64,000 bases of DNA from Phoenix dactylifera (GCF_009389715.1 NC_052395.1:25821670-25885669); one strand, 5' to 3'; positions 35,845 to 48,700 are shown, counted from the first letter of the stretch. A program made the numbers and translations. Notes: generated by a model not told the origin, from the sequence alone.

Positions 35845-35950
35845 CTCTTCTCGATCTCTGGGAGTGAATTTTTCAGGGGAAAAATATTCAGAGAAATGAC
35901 TCTTCAGAGGCGCCCTAAGATTCTCCGTGGTTTTTCGAGAAGCTCTTCCG
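35845..35950 (-). other. Probable 5'-UTR exon of the SR gene (right end uncertain)
   Basis: On the minus strand a CGAGAAGAG|GTATTC donor lies at 35845/35844, and the acceptor TTATAAG lies just before the ATG exon at 34318. This gives a 1.5-kb leader intron, a common arrangement in plant SR genes. The transcription start was not located; it should lie between about 35900 and 36100. Confidence 0.5.
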
Positions 35951-36414
35951 AGGGTCGGAGGAAAGAGAAGTTAAAAGCGCAAGATTTAGATGAGCGGATC
36001 CCGTCACCGCCGATCCTCTGGTCCATGCAGATATGCTACCTCCTTTGCCGGCCACGTAGCTGTAGAGAGACGCTTACCTTCCCGCGGACGGTGACGAGAT
36101 CGTGGTTCAGTGTATTGGCTATCTTTACGTGCAACCTTCGTAATATGGCATGATCTCTTTTAGTCCGGACCGTGTATTGGATGGGAACATATTACATGTC
36201 CAAACATGGGACACGTGTTAAAATCAAAGACTTTGATTAATTGCAAACGATTTGCAAAATTGTTTGGTTGATCAGAGATTTTAATAGAACAAATGTCTTT
36301 TTCAGAAAAAAAAAGCATTTTCATAGAAATAAAATTTTCATATTTTATTAAAAATAATATAAAAAAGCTACTTTTCTACCAGTTAGAAATTAGGTCCTTT
36401 TTTTTAAAAATACT

Positions 36415-36481
36415 TTTTTTTTTGGTACAACGGCGGCTCACACCTGACGAGTGTGAAAACAGCTAACAAAATTAAAAAAAC
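36415..36481 (-). mobile_element. Severely 5'-truncated non-LTR retroelement tail
   Basis: A T-run followed by GGTACAACGGCGGCTCACACC is flanked by the direct repeat AAAATACT (36407-36414 and 36482-36489). Read on the minus strand it is a 3' end GTTGTACC plus poly(A), as in a truncated LINE or SINE. A second insertion with the same GTACC-poly(A) end lies at 49999-50022. Confidence 0.5.
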
Positions 36482-36592
36482 AAAATACTACACAAAGGTA
36501 TAGGCACAGCTCCGTGGTCTAGCCAGAAAAAATCTTCCTAAAATACTCTTAAGTCATTAAAATTCATGAATAATTTTTTTTTCTTTATTAAG

Positions 36593-37440
36593 AATGAAAG
36601 ATAAAATACATTTACATAAACAAAAATTTCGGATCATTTACGGGTTTCTTCCTTTGGTTCGATTCACTGGCCGAAGAGCAGATTTCACCAACGAAAATCT
36701 ACTATTTTTTTCTTCTTCTTCTTCCTCCTCCTTTCTTTTTCTTCTTCATTTTTTCCCTTTATAGCGAACGAAATTGACTGTATTATATATGGATAGAAAG
36801 ATTGTTTTAAGAGCTTTTTATTGATATAAATTTTATTTCCCAAAACAACCTGTGCAGAAAGTTATCAGGATTCATAGTTTCGGTTTTTTGAACTTTATGG
36901 ACTTATATCTTTCAAACCAATGCACCAAATATCACCAAAATTTCAAGATATCATCTACATATCATATAGTATCTTCATGCAAAAAATCACGGCCTAACTC
37001 TATGTGTAAACAAAAATACCATTAATGGCTATGCAAGGTGGTGTGTGCAAAAACAATAAATTTTAGATGTTAAAACATGTAATATCCACTCCAAAACATC
37101 TCATAAATCGAACAAACATGCTCTGATACCAATGAAAGATAAAACATATTTACATAAGCAAGAATTTTGGATCACTTACGGGTTTCTCCCTTTGGTTTGA
37201 TTCATTGGTCGAGGAGCGGATTTCACCAACAAAAATCTATTGTTTTCCACAACCTAAATGCCCAAAACACTTGCAGAGAATCTCTTAACCCACACTTCCT
37301 TATGAAATGAAGCCTTACACATATATATAGCTTCAATGCATACCTGTCAATTGGTAGTTTAAGGGCTGGAGAGATGTCTATAGAAAGATATCTCTTTTGG
37401 ACACAAAAGATCATGTCTTTTAGTTAACCAGTTTGGTTGA
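36593..37440 (-). mobile_element. Remnant of a small minus-strand LTR element
   Basis: A minus-strand primer-site word TTGGTATCAGAGC (complement of 37120-37132), typical of Ty1/copia elements, directly follows an LTR-like end at 37133. The LTR-like segment (37133 to about 37440) has a TATATATA patch at 37320-37330. A diverged copy of its first about 120 bp recurs at 36593-36710, as expected for the other LTR end. The internal part (about 400 bp) has no ORF, so this would be a short non-autonomous element or a deletion product. Confidence 0.5.
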
Positions 37441-38447
37441 ATCATCATGGGTGAACTGAACTAGTTTTTTCAATAAAGAATATAATAGATATTTCATACA
37501 ACTTTTTCAGAAAGTAGATGCCCAATATGTGCTACTTTCCCATCATCAACCAAACATATCAAAACCATTTTTCCATGCATCATATTCTCACAAAAAAATA
37601 TTCCAGTGAACAAAAATTCTTTCCGCGAACTGTACGAGTCCTAAATGAGAAGTATTAGATGGGCAAAGGTTACATGTCCAACATGGGACAGGTGTCAAAA
37701 ATCGAATATCTTTGTTGCCTAGTTGCTACTCCCTCCTCAACCCTGATCCTTCCTTCTCCCTTCCAACTTGAGATGGATGGCATTAGGCTAGATAGTGGAT
37801 GTGGACCCTCGCCATTTTTGCCCTAGCTTGATCCATTTCTCTATCATGTTGGCCTTTTATCCTCTTTGATTTTCTCCGCATATGGTAAATGGCATGCCAT
37901 GGATTTGCGATGGTGGGGTTTTCCCTTCAAAAAATGCTAGGATTATCATTTTCATTTTGATTGGCTACGTTCAACAATTGTAGCGAACATATGCAAATGT
38001 TCACCTCCACTTGTTTTAGAAAGTAATTGATCATTTTTCCGAAGGGAGGACATCATTGCATAAGTTTTTGATTTACAACTGTACTGATATGAAAAGCAAA
38101 CTCCAAGTCCATCCATCATATGATCAACCTCACGTAAACATTAGATATTATATTTAAAATTTTTTCAAATAAAGAAAGATAATTTAGTCACCGTTTTCAC
38201 TAAGAGAGCTCAGAAACTTAACTAGGAATGAAAATCTCACATGCGCTGCACATGCTCGAAAACTGTGCACTCAAATAGTTGGAAGTTAATCACTTAATAT
38301 CACCAAACAACCTAAGTCCACACCTGTACATATAAAAATAGAAAATTTATGCAAAGGATCTTGCAATACAACATGTACATTGGAGTAAGGTAGTATGTTT
38401 TTCTTTTTTGCCAACAAAAGAAAAGATAAAACTTCTGGTGATACTTC

Positions 38448-39812
38448 AAGCCTTCGACCTGTATTCTTGAGACCAACTGACTGACCGGAACCAATTATAA
38501 AGACTAGCTTAGAAACCTGAAAATTGTTTTAAGTTGCGAGAAAATAGGGTATGTACTCAAGAATAATATCCTCAGGTTACCATATTAGTGTATTCCAACC
38601 AAGTCTGTACCTTAGTAGATCCACCAGAAGGTATAGTACCTATTGGATGTAAATGGATCTACAAAAGGAAGATAGGTTCGGATTGAAAGGTAGAGACCTA
38701 TAAGGCAAGGCTAGTGGCGAAAGGGTATAGTCAGCGCGAAGGCATTGACTATCAGGAGACCTTTTCACCTGTAGCCATGCTGAAATCCATTCGAACAATA
38801 CTTGCCATTGCAGCATTTCATGATTATGAAATATGGCAGATGGATGTGAAAACTGCTTTTCTGAATGGATATCTTGATGAAGATATCTATATGGAGCAGC
38901 CTTTGGATTTCACTTCCAGTGATAGAGATCACAAGATCTGCAAGTTGCAAAGGTCCATCTATGGACTGAAGCAAGCATCTCGGAGTTGGAACACTTGTTT
39001 TAATGATGCAATCAAATCGTTTGATTTCATCAAAAACGAAGAGGAACCGTGTGTATATAAGTAGGTTAGTGGGAGTGCTGTCGTGTTACTCGTACTGTAC
39101 GTGAACGACATCCTCCTAATTAGGAATGATATTCCCATACTAACCTCGGTCAAGGTCTGGTTATCAAAAGAGTTCTCAATGAAAGATTTTGGGGAAACAT
39201 CCTATATTTTGGGGATTAAGGTCTATAGAGATAGATCTAAAAGGATGCTTGGCCTATCACAGAAAATGTACATAGTGGAGGTGCTGAAAGGTTCAGCATG
39301 GAAAACTGGGGTCTATTACCCCTTAGGCATGGGATTCATCTCTCCAAGAAGATGTGCCCCAACACATCTGACGAGATTCAACGCATGAGTAGGATCCCTT
39401 ATGCTTCTGCAATAGGGAGCCTCATGTATGCCATGCTGTGTACACGACCTGATATAGCCCTTGTTGTGAGTGTTACTAACAGATATCAGTCGAATCTAGG
39501 CGAAGAGCACTGGACAGCTGTGAAGAACATTCTTAAGTACTTGAGAAGAACTAAAGATTTGTTCTTGGTCTTTGGAGGAGCATCAGAGTTAAAGGTAGAA
39601 GGATACACAGATTTAGACTTAATGACTGATATTGATGATAGAAAGTCTACATCTGGATATGTGTTCTTGTGCAATGGTGGTACGGTAAATTGGAAGAGTT
39701 CCAAACAACCGATCATTGCTGATTCTACCATGGAAGCTGAGTATATCGCCGCCTCTGAAGCTGCAAAGGAAGCTTTCTGGTTTAAGAAATTCATTGCAGA
39801 GCTAGATGTAAA
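38448..39812 (+). mobile_element. Ty1/copia fragment: leader fused to RT-RNase H (defective)
   Basis: 38448-38583 matches the copia leader at about 47037-47168. It is then joined directly to reverse transcriptase (from about 38590), so gag and integrase are deleted. RT motifs include QETFSPVAML and WQMDVKTAFLNG. The active-site YVDD is YVND. RNase H with TMEAEYIAASEA follows. There are stops at 38684-38686 and near 39062, and a frameshift near 39290. The fragment ends abruptly at about 39812, where an inverted LTR piece begins. It is about 1.2 kb collinear with 41690-42912. Confidence 0.85.
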
Positions 39813-40803
39813 CCATCAAGATGATCCCTATGAGTCTCACCATCCACCAGTGATACCTATCAGCATGTAGTGGCAACCTAGTAGAATGGAATGATGAACC
39901 TCTAGGTGCAGTTATCGTATGATACAGTCCTTCTATCGTAAATTCCTACAGAATGGAGGATATGGATAACTCGTTAAACCCCGTCGTCTATCATATGTCT
40001 AGATTTATTCGATTTGAGTTCGAGAGTGGAAAACTCTTTCTCCACTGTATATACTGCCCTGGCCAAGGTCTTAGAACTCAGTCTTATAAACACATAGGAT
40101 CACTTCTCATCTATCAAGGTCGATAGATTCCATGTAGGTGCATACCCTACTCCTACAGTGAACCTACTGCAGCCAATCTACACTACAAGAACCCATATGA
40201 CTAGAGACAATGTGTATGTGTAGTCAAACTACAATAACCTCACTGTGAGTAGCTGAATCACTGCAGGTCAAAGGACCAGTCATACTACTGCAACATCAAG
40301 CAAATTACTGACGAGTGGATAGACATTCAAGTAACTTCTTGTCTTGGTCACGCTCAGTACCCTTGTTCTCTAACAAGCACCTGCACTATCACTTCAGTGT
40401 CTCTATACTGTGAACTTGAGTCTCGTCCATCCATAAGAAAAGTAATCTGTGCACTGATCTTATCGGATCGATCACCACCCTCGTGATGTTCCATTGATCA
40501 GGAGCATTTAGAAATTAATCACCAATGATACATGGCTCAAATTCTCAACTCTTGAGAATATGTATCATCATCTTATTAATTTCTTGGACGATTCATAGAC
40601 ACATAAACAATATGAATGAAAAAGATGTCCATTTATTATTCAATAATAATAAAGTCAAGTACAAATTTATGTTCCGGAATAAATAATGTGTCAGCCAGAT
40701 TGGCTTCTAGGGCATACATCTAACAATCTTCCACTTGCACTAAAGCCAATCAGTCATATATCTAAGTCCCATCTTCTCAAGATGGGTTTCAATCTTCTGC
40801 TGA
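39812..40803 (-). mobile_element. Inverted copia LTR piece with 3' internal end
   Basis: Read on the minus strand, 40803-40734 equals the last internal bases of the copia element (as at about 43125-43200), and 40733-39812 equals about the first 920 bp of its LTR (TGTTAGAT...). It is opposite in orientation to both neighbouring pol fragments and joins them without a gap. Together with 43122-44110 it makes a near 1-kb inverted repeat around a 2.3-kb spacer. Confidence 0.85.
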
Positions 40804-43200
40804 AGGTGGGTATGTGTATCTTATAAGACACAAATCTGAATCTTTTGAAAAGTTCAAAGAGTTCAGAAATAAAGTAGAAAAATAAACTGAAAAATTTCTT
40901 AAGGCTCTTCGATCAGATCGAAGAGGAGAATACCTTAGTAAAAAATTTCGAGACTATCTCAAGGAGAATGGCATAGTCTCACAATGGACGCCTCCGGGTA
41001 CACCTCAACTCAACGAGGTGTTAGAGAGGAGGAATCAGACTCTATTGGATATGGTCCGATCCATGATGAGCTTCACTGATTTACCTATGTTTCTTTGGGA
41101 AGATGCCTTACTTAGCGCAATTTACTTATTAAATAGAGTTCCATCTAAATTTGTTCCTACCACACCGTATGAGATATGGCATGGTAAGAAGCCGAGTCTT
41201 GGTCATCTCAAGATTTGGGGATGTCCGGCCCATGTCAAGCGACTACATGCGGACAAGTTAGAGGCTAGGACCATTAATGCTCGTTTTATAGGATATCCTA
41301 AAGAGTCATTAGGATACAATTTTTACGTCTCAGAGTATCACAATGTATTTGTGAGCCGACATGCCATCTTCTTGAAAAAACAGTTTATCCTTGATAGAGG
41401 CAGTGGGAGAAAAATTGAGCTTGAAGAGAAAGTCTCTGAAAAGCAACGAGTTATGGATCTTATAGAACCTATTCACATAGAGCCAGTACACATAGTACCT
41501 CCTCCACCTCGTAGATCTAGTACGATCTTCCATCCTCCTGATAGATACTTAGGTATGCTTATAGAGGATACCGAGAAAATATTCCTCATGGAAGATAGGA
41601 AACATGTACAGGATCCCAATACCTACAATGAGGCTATATCATATATTGATTCCAAGAAATGGCTGGAAGCCATGAAGTCAGAGATAGACTCCATATATTC
41701 CAACCAAGTCTGTACCTTAGTAGATCCACCAGAAGGTATAGTACCTATTGAATGTAAATGGATCTACAAAAGGAAGATAGATTCGGATTGAAAGGTAGAG
41801 ACCTATAAGGCAAAGCTAGTGGCGAAAGGGTATAATCAGCGCGAAGGCATTGACTATCAGGAGACCTTTTCACCTGTAGCCATGCTGAATTTCATTCGAA
41901 CAATGCTTTCCATTGCAGCATTTCATGATTATGAAATATGGCAGATGGACGTGAAAACTGCTTTTCTGAATGGATATCTTGATGAAGATATATATATGGA
42001 GCAACCTTTGGGTTTCACTTTCAGTGATGGAGATCAAAAGATCTGCAAGCTGCAAAGGTCCATCTATGGACTGAAGTAAGCATCTCGGAGTTGGAACACT
42101 CGTTTCAATGATGCAATCAAATCGTTTGATTTTATCAAAAATGAAGAGAAACCGTGTGTATATAAGAATACTAGTGGGAGTACTGTCGTGTTCCTTGTAC
42201 TGTACGTGGACGACATCCTCCTAATTGGGAATGATATTCCCATGCTAACCTCGGTCAAGGTATGGTTATCAAAAGAGTTCTCCATGAAAGATCTTGAAGA
42301 AGCATCCTATATTTTGGGAATTAAGATCTATAGAGATAGATCTAAAAGGATGCTTGGCCTATCACAGAAAATATACATAGAGGAGGTGCTGAAAAGGTTC
42401 AGCATGGAAAACTCCAAAAAGGGTCTATTACTCCTTAGGCATGGGATTCATCTCTCCAAGAAGATATGCCCCAACACATCTGACGAGATTCAACACATGA
42501 GCAGGATCCCTTATGCTTCTGCAATAGGGAGACTCATATATGCCATACTGTGTACACGACCTGATATAGCACTTGCTGTGAGTGTCACTAACAGATATCA
42601 GTCGAATCCAAGCGAAGAGCACTAGACAGCTGTGAAGAACATTCTTAAGTACTTGAGAAGAACTAAAGATTTGTTCTTGGTCTTTGGAGGAGCATCAGAG
42701 TTAAAGGTAGAAGGATACACAGATTCAGACTTCATGACTGATATTGATGATAGAAAGTCTACATCTGGATATGTGTTCTTGTGCAATGGTGGTATGGTAA
42801 ATTAGAAGAGTTCCAAACAACCGATCATTGCTGATTCTACCATGGAAGCTGAGTATATCGCCGCCTCTGAAGCTGCAAAGGAAGCCTTTTGGTTCAAGAA
42901 ATTTATTGCAAAGCTAGATGTAATGCTATCAGATGCCATCACACTCTACTGTGATAATAATGGCGCCATAGCTCTTGCTAAGGAGTCAAAGTCTCATCAG
43001 AAGTCCAAGCACATAGAGCGGCGCTTTCACCTCATACGCGACTACCTCGAGAAGAAATATGTCTAGGTGCAGAGAGTAAACTTCGCGGACAATGTAGGAG
43101 ACTCGCTCACTAAGCAGCTAAGTTAGCAGAAGCCTGAAGCCCACCTTGAGAAGATGGGACTTAGATATATGACTGATTGGCTTTAGTAAAAGTGGGAGAT
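40804..43200 (+). mobile_element. Ty1/copia integrase-RT-RNase H fragment (defective)
   Basis: It starts within integrase (RSDRRGEY, PQLNEVLERRNQT, PTTPYEIWHGKKPSLGHLK), then the linker and RT (WQMDVKTAFLNG, YVDDILLIGND) and RNase H (EAEYIAASEAAKEAFWFKKF, then CDNNGAI). It runs to the 3' LTR at 43201. In-frame stops lie at 41789-41791, near 42077, near 42623 and near 42803. The first of these is shared with the other pol copy (38684-38686). The RT resembles the Tork/Angela group. It cannot make a working protein. Confidence 0.88.
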
Positions 43201-45454
43201 TGTTAGATATATGCCCTAGAAGCCAATCTGGCTGACACATTATTAATTCTGGGATATTATTTTATACTTGACTTTATTATTATTGAATAATAAATGGCAT
43301 CTTTTACATTCATATTGTTTATGTGTCTATTAATTGTCCAAGAAATTAATAAGATGATAATACATATTCTCAAGAGTTGAGAATTTGAGCCATGCATCAT
43401 TGGTGATTAATTTTTAAATACTCCTGATCAATGGATCATCATGAGGACGATGATCGATCCGATAAGATCAGTGTACAGATCGCTTTCCTTATGGATGGAT
43501 GAGACTCGAGTTCACATTGTAGAGACACTGAAGTAATAGTGCAGGTGCTTATTAGAGAATAAGGGTACTGAGCGTGACCAAGATAAAAAGTCACTTGGAT
43601 GTCTATCCACTCGTCAGTGACTTGCTTGATGTTGCAGTAGTGTGACTGGTTTTTTGACCTGCGGTGATTCAGCTACTCATAGTGAGGTTATTATAGTTTG
43701 ATTAAACATATAAATGGTCTCTAGTCATATGGGTTCTTGTAGTGTAAATTGGCTGCAGTAAGTTCACTGTAGGAGTAGGATATGCATCTACATGGAATCT
43801 ATCGACCTTGATACATGAGGAGTGATCCTATGTAATTTATAAGACTGAGTTCTAAGACCTTGGCTAGGACAGTATATACAGTGGAGAAAGAGTTTTCCAC
43901 TCTCGAACTCAAGTCGAATAAATTTAGACATATGACAGACGACGGAGTTTGACGAGTTATCTATGACCTCCGTTCTGTAGGGATCCATGATAGAAGGACT
44001 TTATCATATGATAAATGCACCTAGAGGTTCATCATTCCATTCTGCTAGGTGGCCACTAATTGCTGCTAGGTGTCACTGGTGGATGGTGAGACTCATAGGG
44101 ACCATCTTGATGGTCGATGATCCCTGGTGAGTTGAGTTTGAATTGTTTCAACCTATTGAAAAGAGTTTTCAATGATATTGTGTTAGAGATCGCAGTATAT
44201 CTTACTATCAGTCAGAATAGAACCTATGGGGTCACACACATCAGAGATATTGACCGATCCGATAGTTGAATTGTGATTAGGAATCATAAAAAATTAATTT
44301 GATTGATAATTGGTTAACCCGCTAAAAATTAGTGAGTTGAAGAAGAAATAATTGCAATCGGATTGCAACTTAATTTAATTAATTGGATTTAATTAATTGG
44401 ACTTGATTACGAGTCCTACTTGGAGTCCTAATTGGATTAGGATTTCAAATTAAATTAGAGTCCTATTTGGAGTAGAATTTCTAAAGTCCTAATTGCCTTA
44501 GGGCTGAAATTTAATAAGTCCTAATTAGATTAGGATTTTCTTAAGTCCTAATTAATTTTAATTTTAATCTAATTAATTAAAAGACTCCTAATTGGATTAG
44601 GATTGAAGAGTTTAATTGAGTCATGGTATAATTAAATCCTAATTAGATTAGAATTTAGAGGAAATTGAAATGGGTGCAAATCCTATTTTGAATAGGATTG
44701 AATCCTAGCACTTGGACCCAACCCTCCCCACTTAATTAGATTAAGTGGGGGCTAACCAAATGGGAGAAGAGGGAGGGGCGTAGTGGCTGGTGGCATGATG
44801 GAAAAAGGAGGGGCCATGCCCCTCCTATTTGGAATTCACAAAGGGATAAAGATGAGCTCCTAAATTTAGGAGCTCATCTCTATCCACACACCATAAAAGA
44901 GGGGTTCAAAGGGGCTCCAAATTTTTCATGGTTTTTCTTGGGATTTTTGGCAGCAAGGAACCTCCTTCCATTCCTCCTTTCAGCCACAAGGAAGCAAGGG
45001 AAAAGAAGCTCTTAGCGTGGTCTACTTCATCCCCTTCCTTGGTTGGTCTACTTCATCCCCTTCCTTGGTTACAACGCAAAGGAAAAAGGCTGCGGGGAGG
45101 ATATCAGCCATCAATAGCCATCTCTGCAAGGGAGCTAGCACCCCAGGGAGATCTAAAAGCTTCAATCGGTGTTTTGCCTCGTGTGGATACCCGTAGAGGC
45201 CGGAAGCATGTGCGGCTTCCATCGAACCTTCAACAAATCCACGTAAATCAGATTTGTGGAGACCATCTACCCGCACAAGGTGAAGATCTAATCTTCTTAT
45301 TAATTTTTAAATGGTTTTAAAGAATTTAATCCTAATCCATCTACAAATGATGGTTTTAAAATACGTTCATGTGATGAACAGGATCTTGCATGCCCTTCCG
45401 CTGCAGATCTGAAAAATTTTTGAAATTTTTTGCGGCATGTGACAGATCCTAACA
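43201..45454 (+). repeat. Ty1/copia LTR, full length (2254 bp)
   Basis: It begins TGTTAGATATATGCCC right after the internal 3' end and ends AGATCCTAACA. It is followed by GTAGTATCAGAGCC, a primer site of the initiator-tRNA type with one change. A CATAAAAGAGGGG box near 44892 may be the TATA. A TCCTAATTGGATTAGGATT word recurs at 44400-44660. A perfect 26-bp tandem duplication lies at 45018-45069. The LTR has pol on its left and leader/gag on its right, so it is shared between two element halves. Confidence 0.85.
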
Positions 45455-48400
45455 GTAGTATCAGAGCCATGGCTATGTAGATTAAGATTAGAATTAAATT
45501 TTTAAAGGCATTTTAGATCTAAAATTTAAAGGATTATGCTTGCTAAAATTTACTGCATGCAGAATTTTCAGCTTGCTGATTTTTCTGCATGCTGATTTTT
45601 AGATGCTTAGATTAATGATTCTAATGCTTTGATAATGTGATTACAAATGTTTAGAATCATATATTGCATAATCAGCAAGTCATGAGATGAAATAATCAGT
45701 TAAATTACAGATCTGAAAATAATATTTATGCATGAGATGCGTATGGTGATGATCATGGATGAATCCTTTTGAATATGTTGAAATATTCTGCGATGTTCGT
45801 GATGCTATCTGATGGCATGTAATTTTAATTTTCAGATATCTGCGTGCATCTTAAATTCATGTATTAGAGACCTGCATGTCTCATGAAAAAGGGTTGTAAT
45901 TTATTATTTTATTTTATTTAATTTTTAAAGCAATCTGGGATGTAATCTGTGATGTGTGTTGTACGTCGATGGTTGATCAATATGTACATCAACAAGCTTA
46001 ACATGCACGGATCGAGATCAAGGGTTGATTGAAGATGGATCAAGGAGTTGATCACAATTGGACCTAGGGGATCAAGATCGAGTTAAGAGTTGAAGACGAT
46101 CAAACCAATTGACGTGCATGTGCTTATAAAATGACTCCATCCTGGATCCATGATCATCACCAGTTATTTTTATTTTGATATTATGCCTGGATGTTTATGC
46201 TTATGTCTATGCGGGTAGATATATATTTGCATGAGATGTGAATAGTCAATCGAGAGAGACCTAAATACAAACCTCCCCAATCAGTCGAGAGTGAACCAAC
46301 ATGAGCTAGTCATATTAGATTAATTGATCTAATTGGTGTCTAGGCAAGCCTAAAAGGTGGTTACTTAATTAGGACGTTACTCTCCGAGTAAGGGGAGCCT
46401 CCCACCTGCTTACCTGGCTAATTGTTCGATTATCTCTTATGAAGAACTCAAGTTGCAAACACTAAGACATGATTTCACAATATTAAGTCCATAGGTCTTC
46501 CATTGTAATAGAGCTGCTAAGATTTTTTTGGTGTTGATTTGTCTCAGCTGGACACAGTGGGCAAGTTGCATCGAAGGACTGGACCTCTCTATTAGACATG
46601 AGATGTTGCGAGGTAAAGGTGGGGTTGGGCACCAATAACTGTTAGGTGAGAACCCAATGACGACTTTATTTCTGCGGTTATATGGTGGGTCTAACTTAAC
46701 TAAGTAATGGGGTCAATAACTGTTAGGTGAGATCTTCATGACTTAGAGACCAAATACCACTGCAATTTGCTTGAGAAGCATTGTACAAGAGTTGTACACT
46801 CATCCATTTATATGTCATCAATAACTGTTAGGTAAGGCGGCATGTAAATCGGTGAGACCATAGTACCCACTAGAAACCTTAGTCGCGTAGGATTTTCATT
46901 TCTTCATCAGGGGAGTATGAGGGATTCGAGAAAATAGTGGGAGCATATTTGTTTTAAAAGTTCCTAGAACAAATTAAGATTAAGTACAAAGTCTAACTAG
47001 AATCTTTACTCTCTACAGATCACAATGTCAGCTTCGAACCTTTTGACCTGAATCCTTGAGACCAACCGACTGACCAGAACTAATTATAAAGACTAGCTTA
47101 GAAACCTGAAAATTATTTCGAGTTGCGAGAAACTAGGGTATGTACTCGAGAATGATATCCCCAGGTTACCATCACGTCCGACCGATGAACAGCGTGAGAC
47201 GCATGAAAAATGGACGGACGATGACATTAGGGTCAAGTGCTACATCATGGCATCCATGACTAATGAACTTCAATGCCAGCATGAGAATATGAAGACTGCT
47301 AGAAAAATACTAGCACACTTGCAAGAGTTGTATGGTGAGCAGAGTCGCACAGCTCGCTTTGAAGTGTCCAAGAGGCTCTTCAAGGCAACGATGCACGAGG
47401 GGCAGTCTATCCATGATCACTGTCTGACTATGATCAAGGACCTAGAGGAGCTTGAGAAGCTCGGTATGACCATGCATAAGGAACTGCGGATAGATCTGAT
47501 CCTGCAATCTCTTCCTGATTTATTTGGGCAGTTTATAGTAAACTACCATATGAATAAAATTGAATGCACTAAGACCGAACTGTTAAATATGTTGGTAACT
47601 GCTGAGGGGACCTTGAAAGGTTCAAGGGGCTCTGTTCTGACTGCTGAGCTGACTTCTGATTCCAAGAGAAAGTCTACTTGGAAGAAAAAAAAAGCCTGCA
47701 AAGAAGCAGAAGAAAGACAAGAAGCCTAAGAAAAAAGTTCATAAGAAAAAGGCTAATGACAAAGAAAAATATTTGCACTGCAACGTCGACGGCCACTGAA
47801 AAAGGAACTGCCCTTCATACCTCGAGAGCCTGAAGAACAAAAAGGACACACCTTCAGAAGGTATGTTAGACTTGCTCGTAATTGAAACTAACCTTACGAT
47901 TTCTTTTACTTCAGTTGGGTTATAGATTCTGGTTCTAGTGCTCATTTGTGCACTACTATGCAGGGTCTAAAGAAAAGTAGGAGGTTGGCGGAAGGTGCAG
48001 TAATCCTTCGGATTGGCAACGGGGCAAGAGTTGCTGCTGTAGCTGTGGGCACTTATCCTCTGCGACTACCGTCTAGTTTTAGTTTATTGCTTAGAGACTG
48101 TTAATATGTCCCTGCTGCTAGCAGGAATTTGATTTCTGTTTCGTGTTTAGTATAGGATGGTCATATTTTAACATTCGATAAAGACTGCTGTTCTATTTAT
48201 TTTAGAAATAAATTACTTGCACGTAGTTTCATCATTGATAGTCTCTCACTTACATGTCGATGTGTCTGTAAATTATCTTGAGCAAGTAGTGAGTGCCATA
48301 GGATCCAAAAGATCCAGAGATGAGATAAACTAGAAGTATTTGTGGCACCTCAGATTTAGCCATATTGGAGAGGACAAAATGAACAAAATGGAGAAAGATG

Positions 48401-48603
48401 GGCTTCTCGGTTCATTGACTTACGAGTCATATCCAGTTTGTGAGTCCTGTCTTCAAGGAAAAATGGCTAGACTATCCTTTGTAGGACATGGGGAGAGGAC
48501 CACTGAAATACTTACCCTGGTTCACACTGATGTGTGTAGCCCATTTGATGTACTAGCCAGGGGTTGTTATTCGTACTTCATTATTTTTACCGATGATTTT
48601 TTT
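45455..48603 (+). mobile_element. Ty1/copia leader, gag and pre-integrase part (defective)
   Basis: After the primer site comes a 1.7-kb leader with three CAATAACTGTTAGGTGAG-like repeats (about 46633, 46713, 46819). Gag lies in 47247-47729 (HENMKTARKILAHLQELY, LTMIKDLEELEKLGM), then a broken CCHC knuckle near 47775-47810 with an in-frame stop and a degraded protease. The GAG-pre-integrase domain (LWHLRFSHIGEDKMNKME, CESCLQGKM) lies at 48337-48600. Similarity stops at about 48603, before the integrase core. Frameshifts and stops separate all parts. Confidence 0.85.
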
Positions 48604-48700
48604 TTGTACATGCAATCTATTGATAAATAAACTATATTTCATGTCTTTAAACAAGGTTTTAATGGATATTAGATGAATACATATCAAAAAGGGTTTTTTA

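Noticed and set aside
44928..45320. 130-codon ORF in the copia LTR
   Set aside because: It lies in the LTR R/U5 region, shows no protein similarity, and includes the 26-bp duplication.
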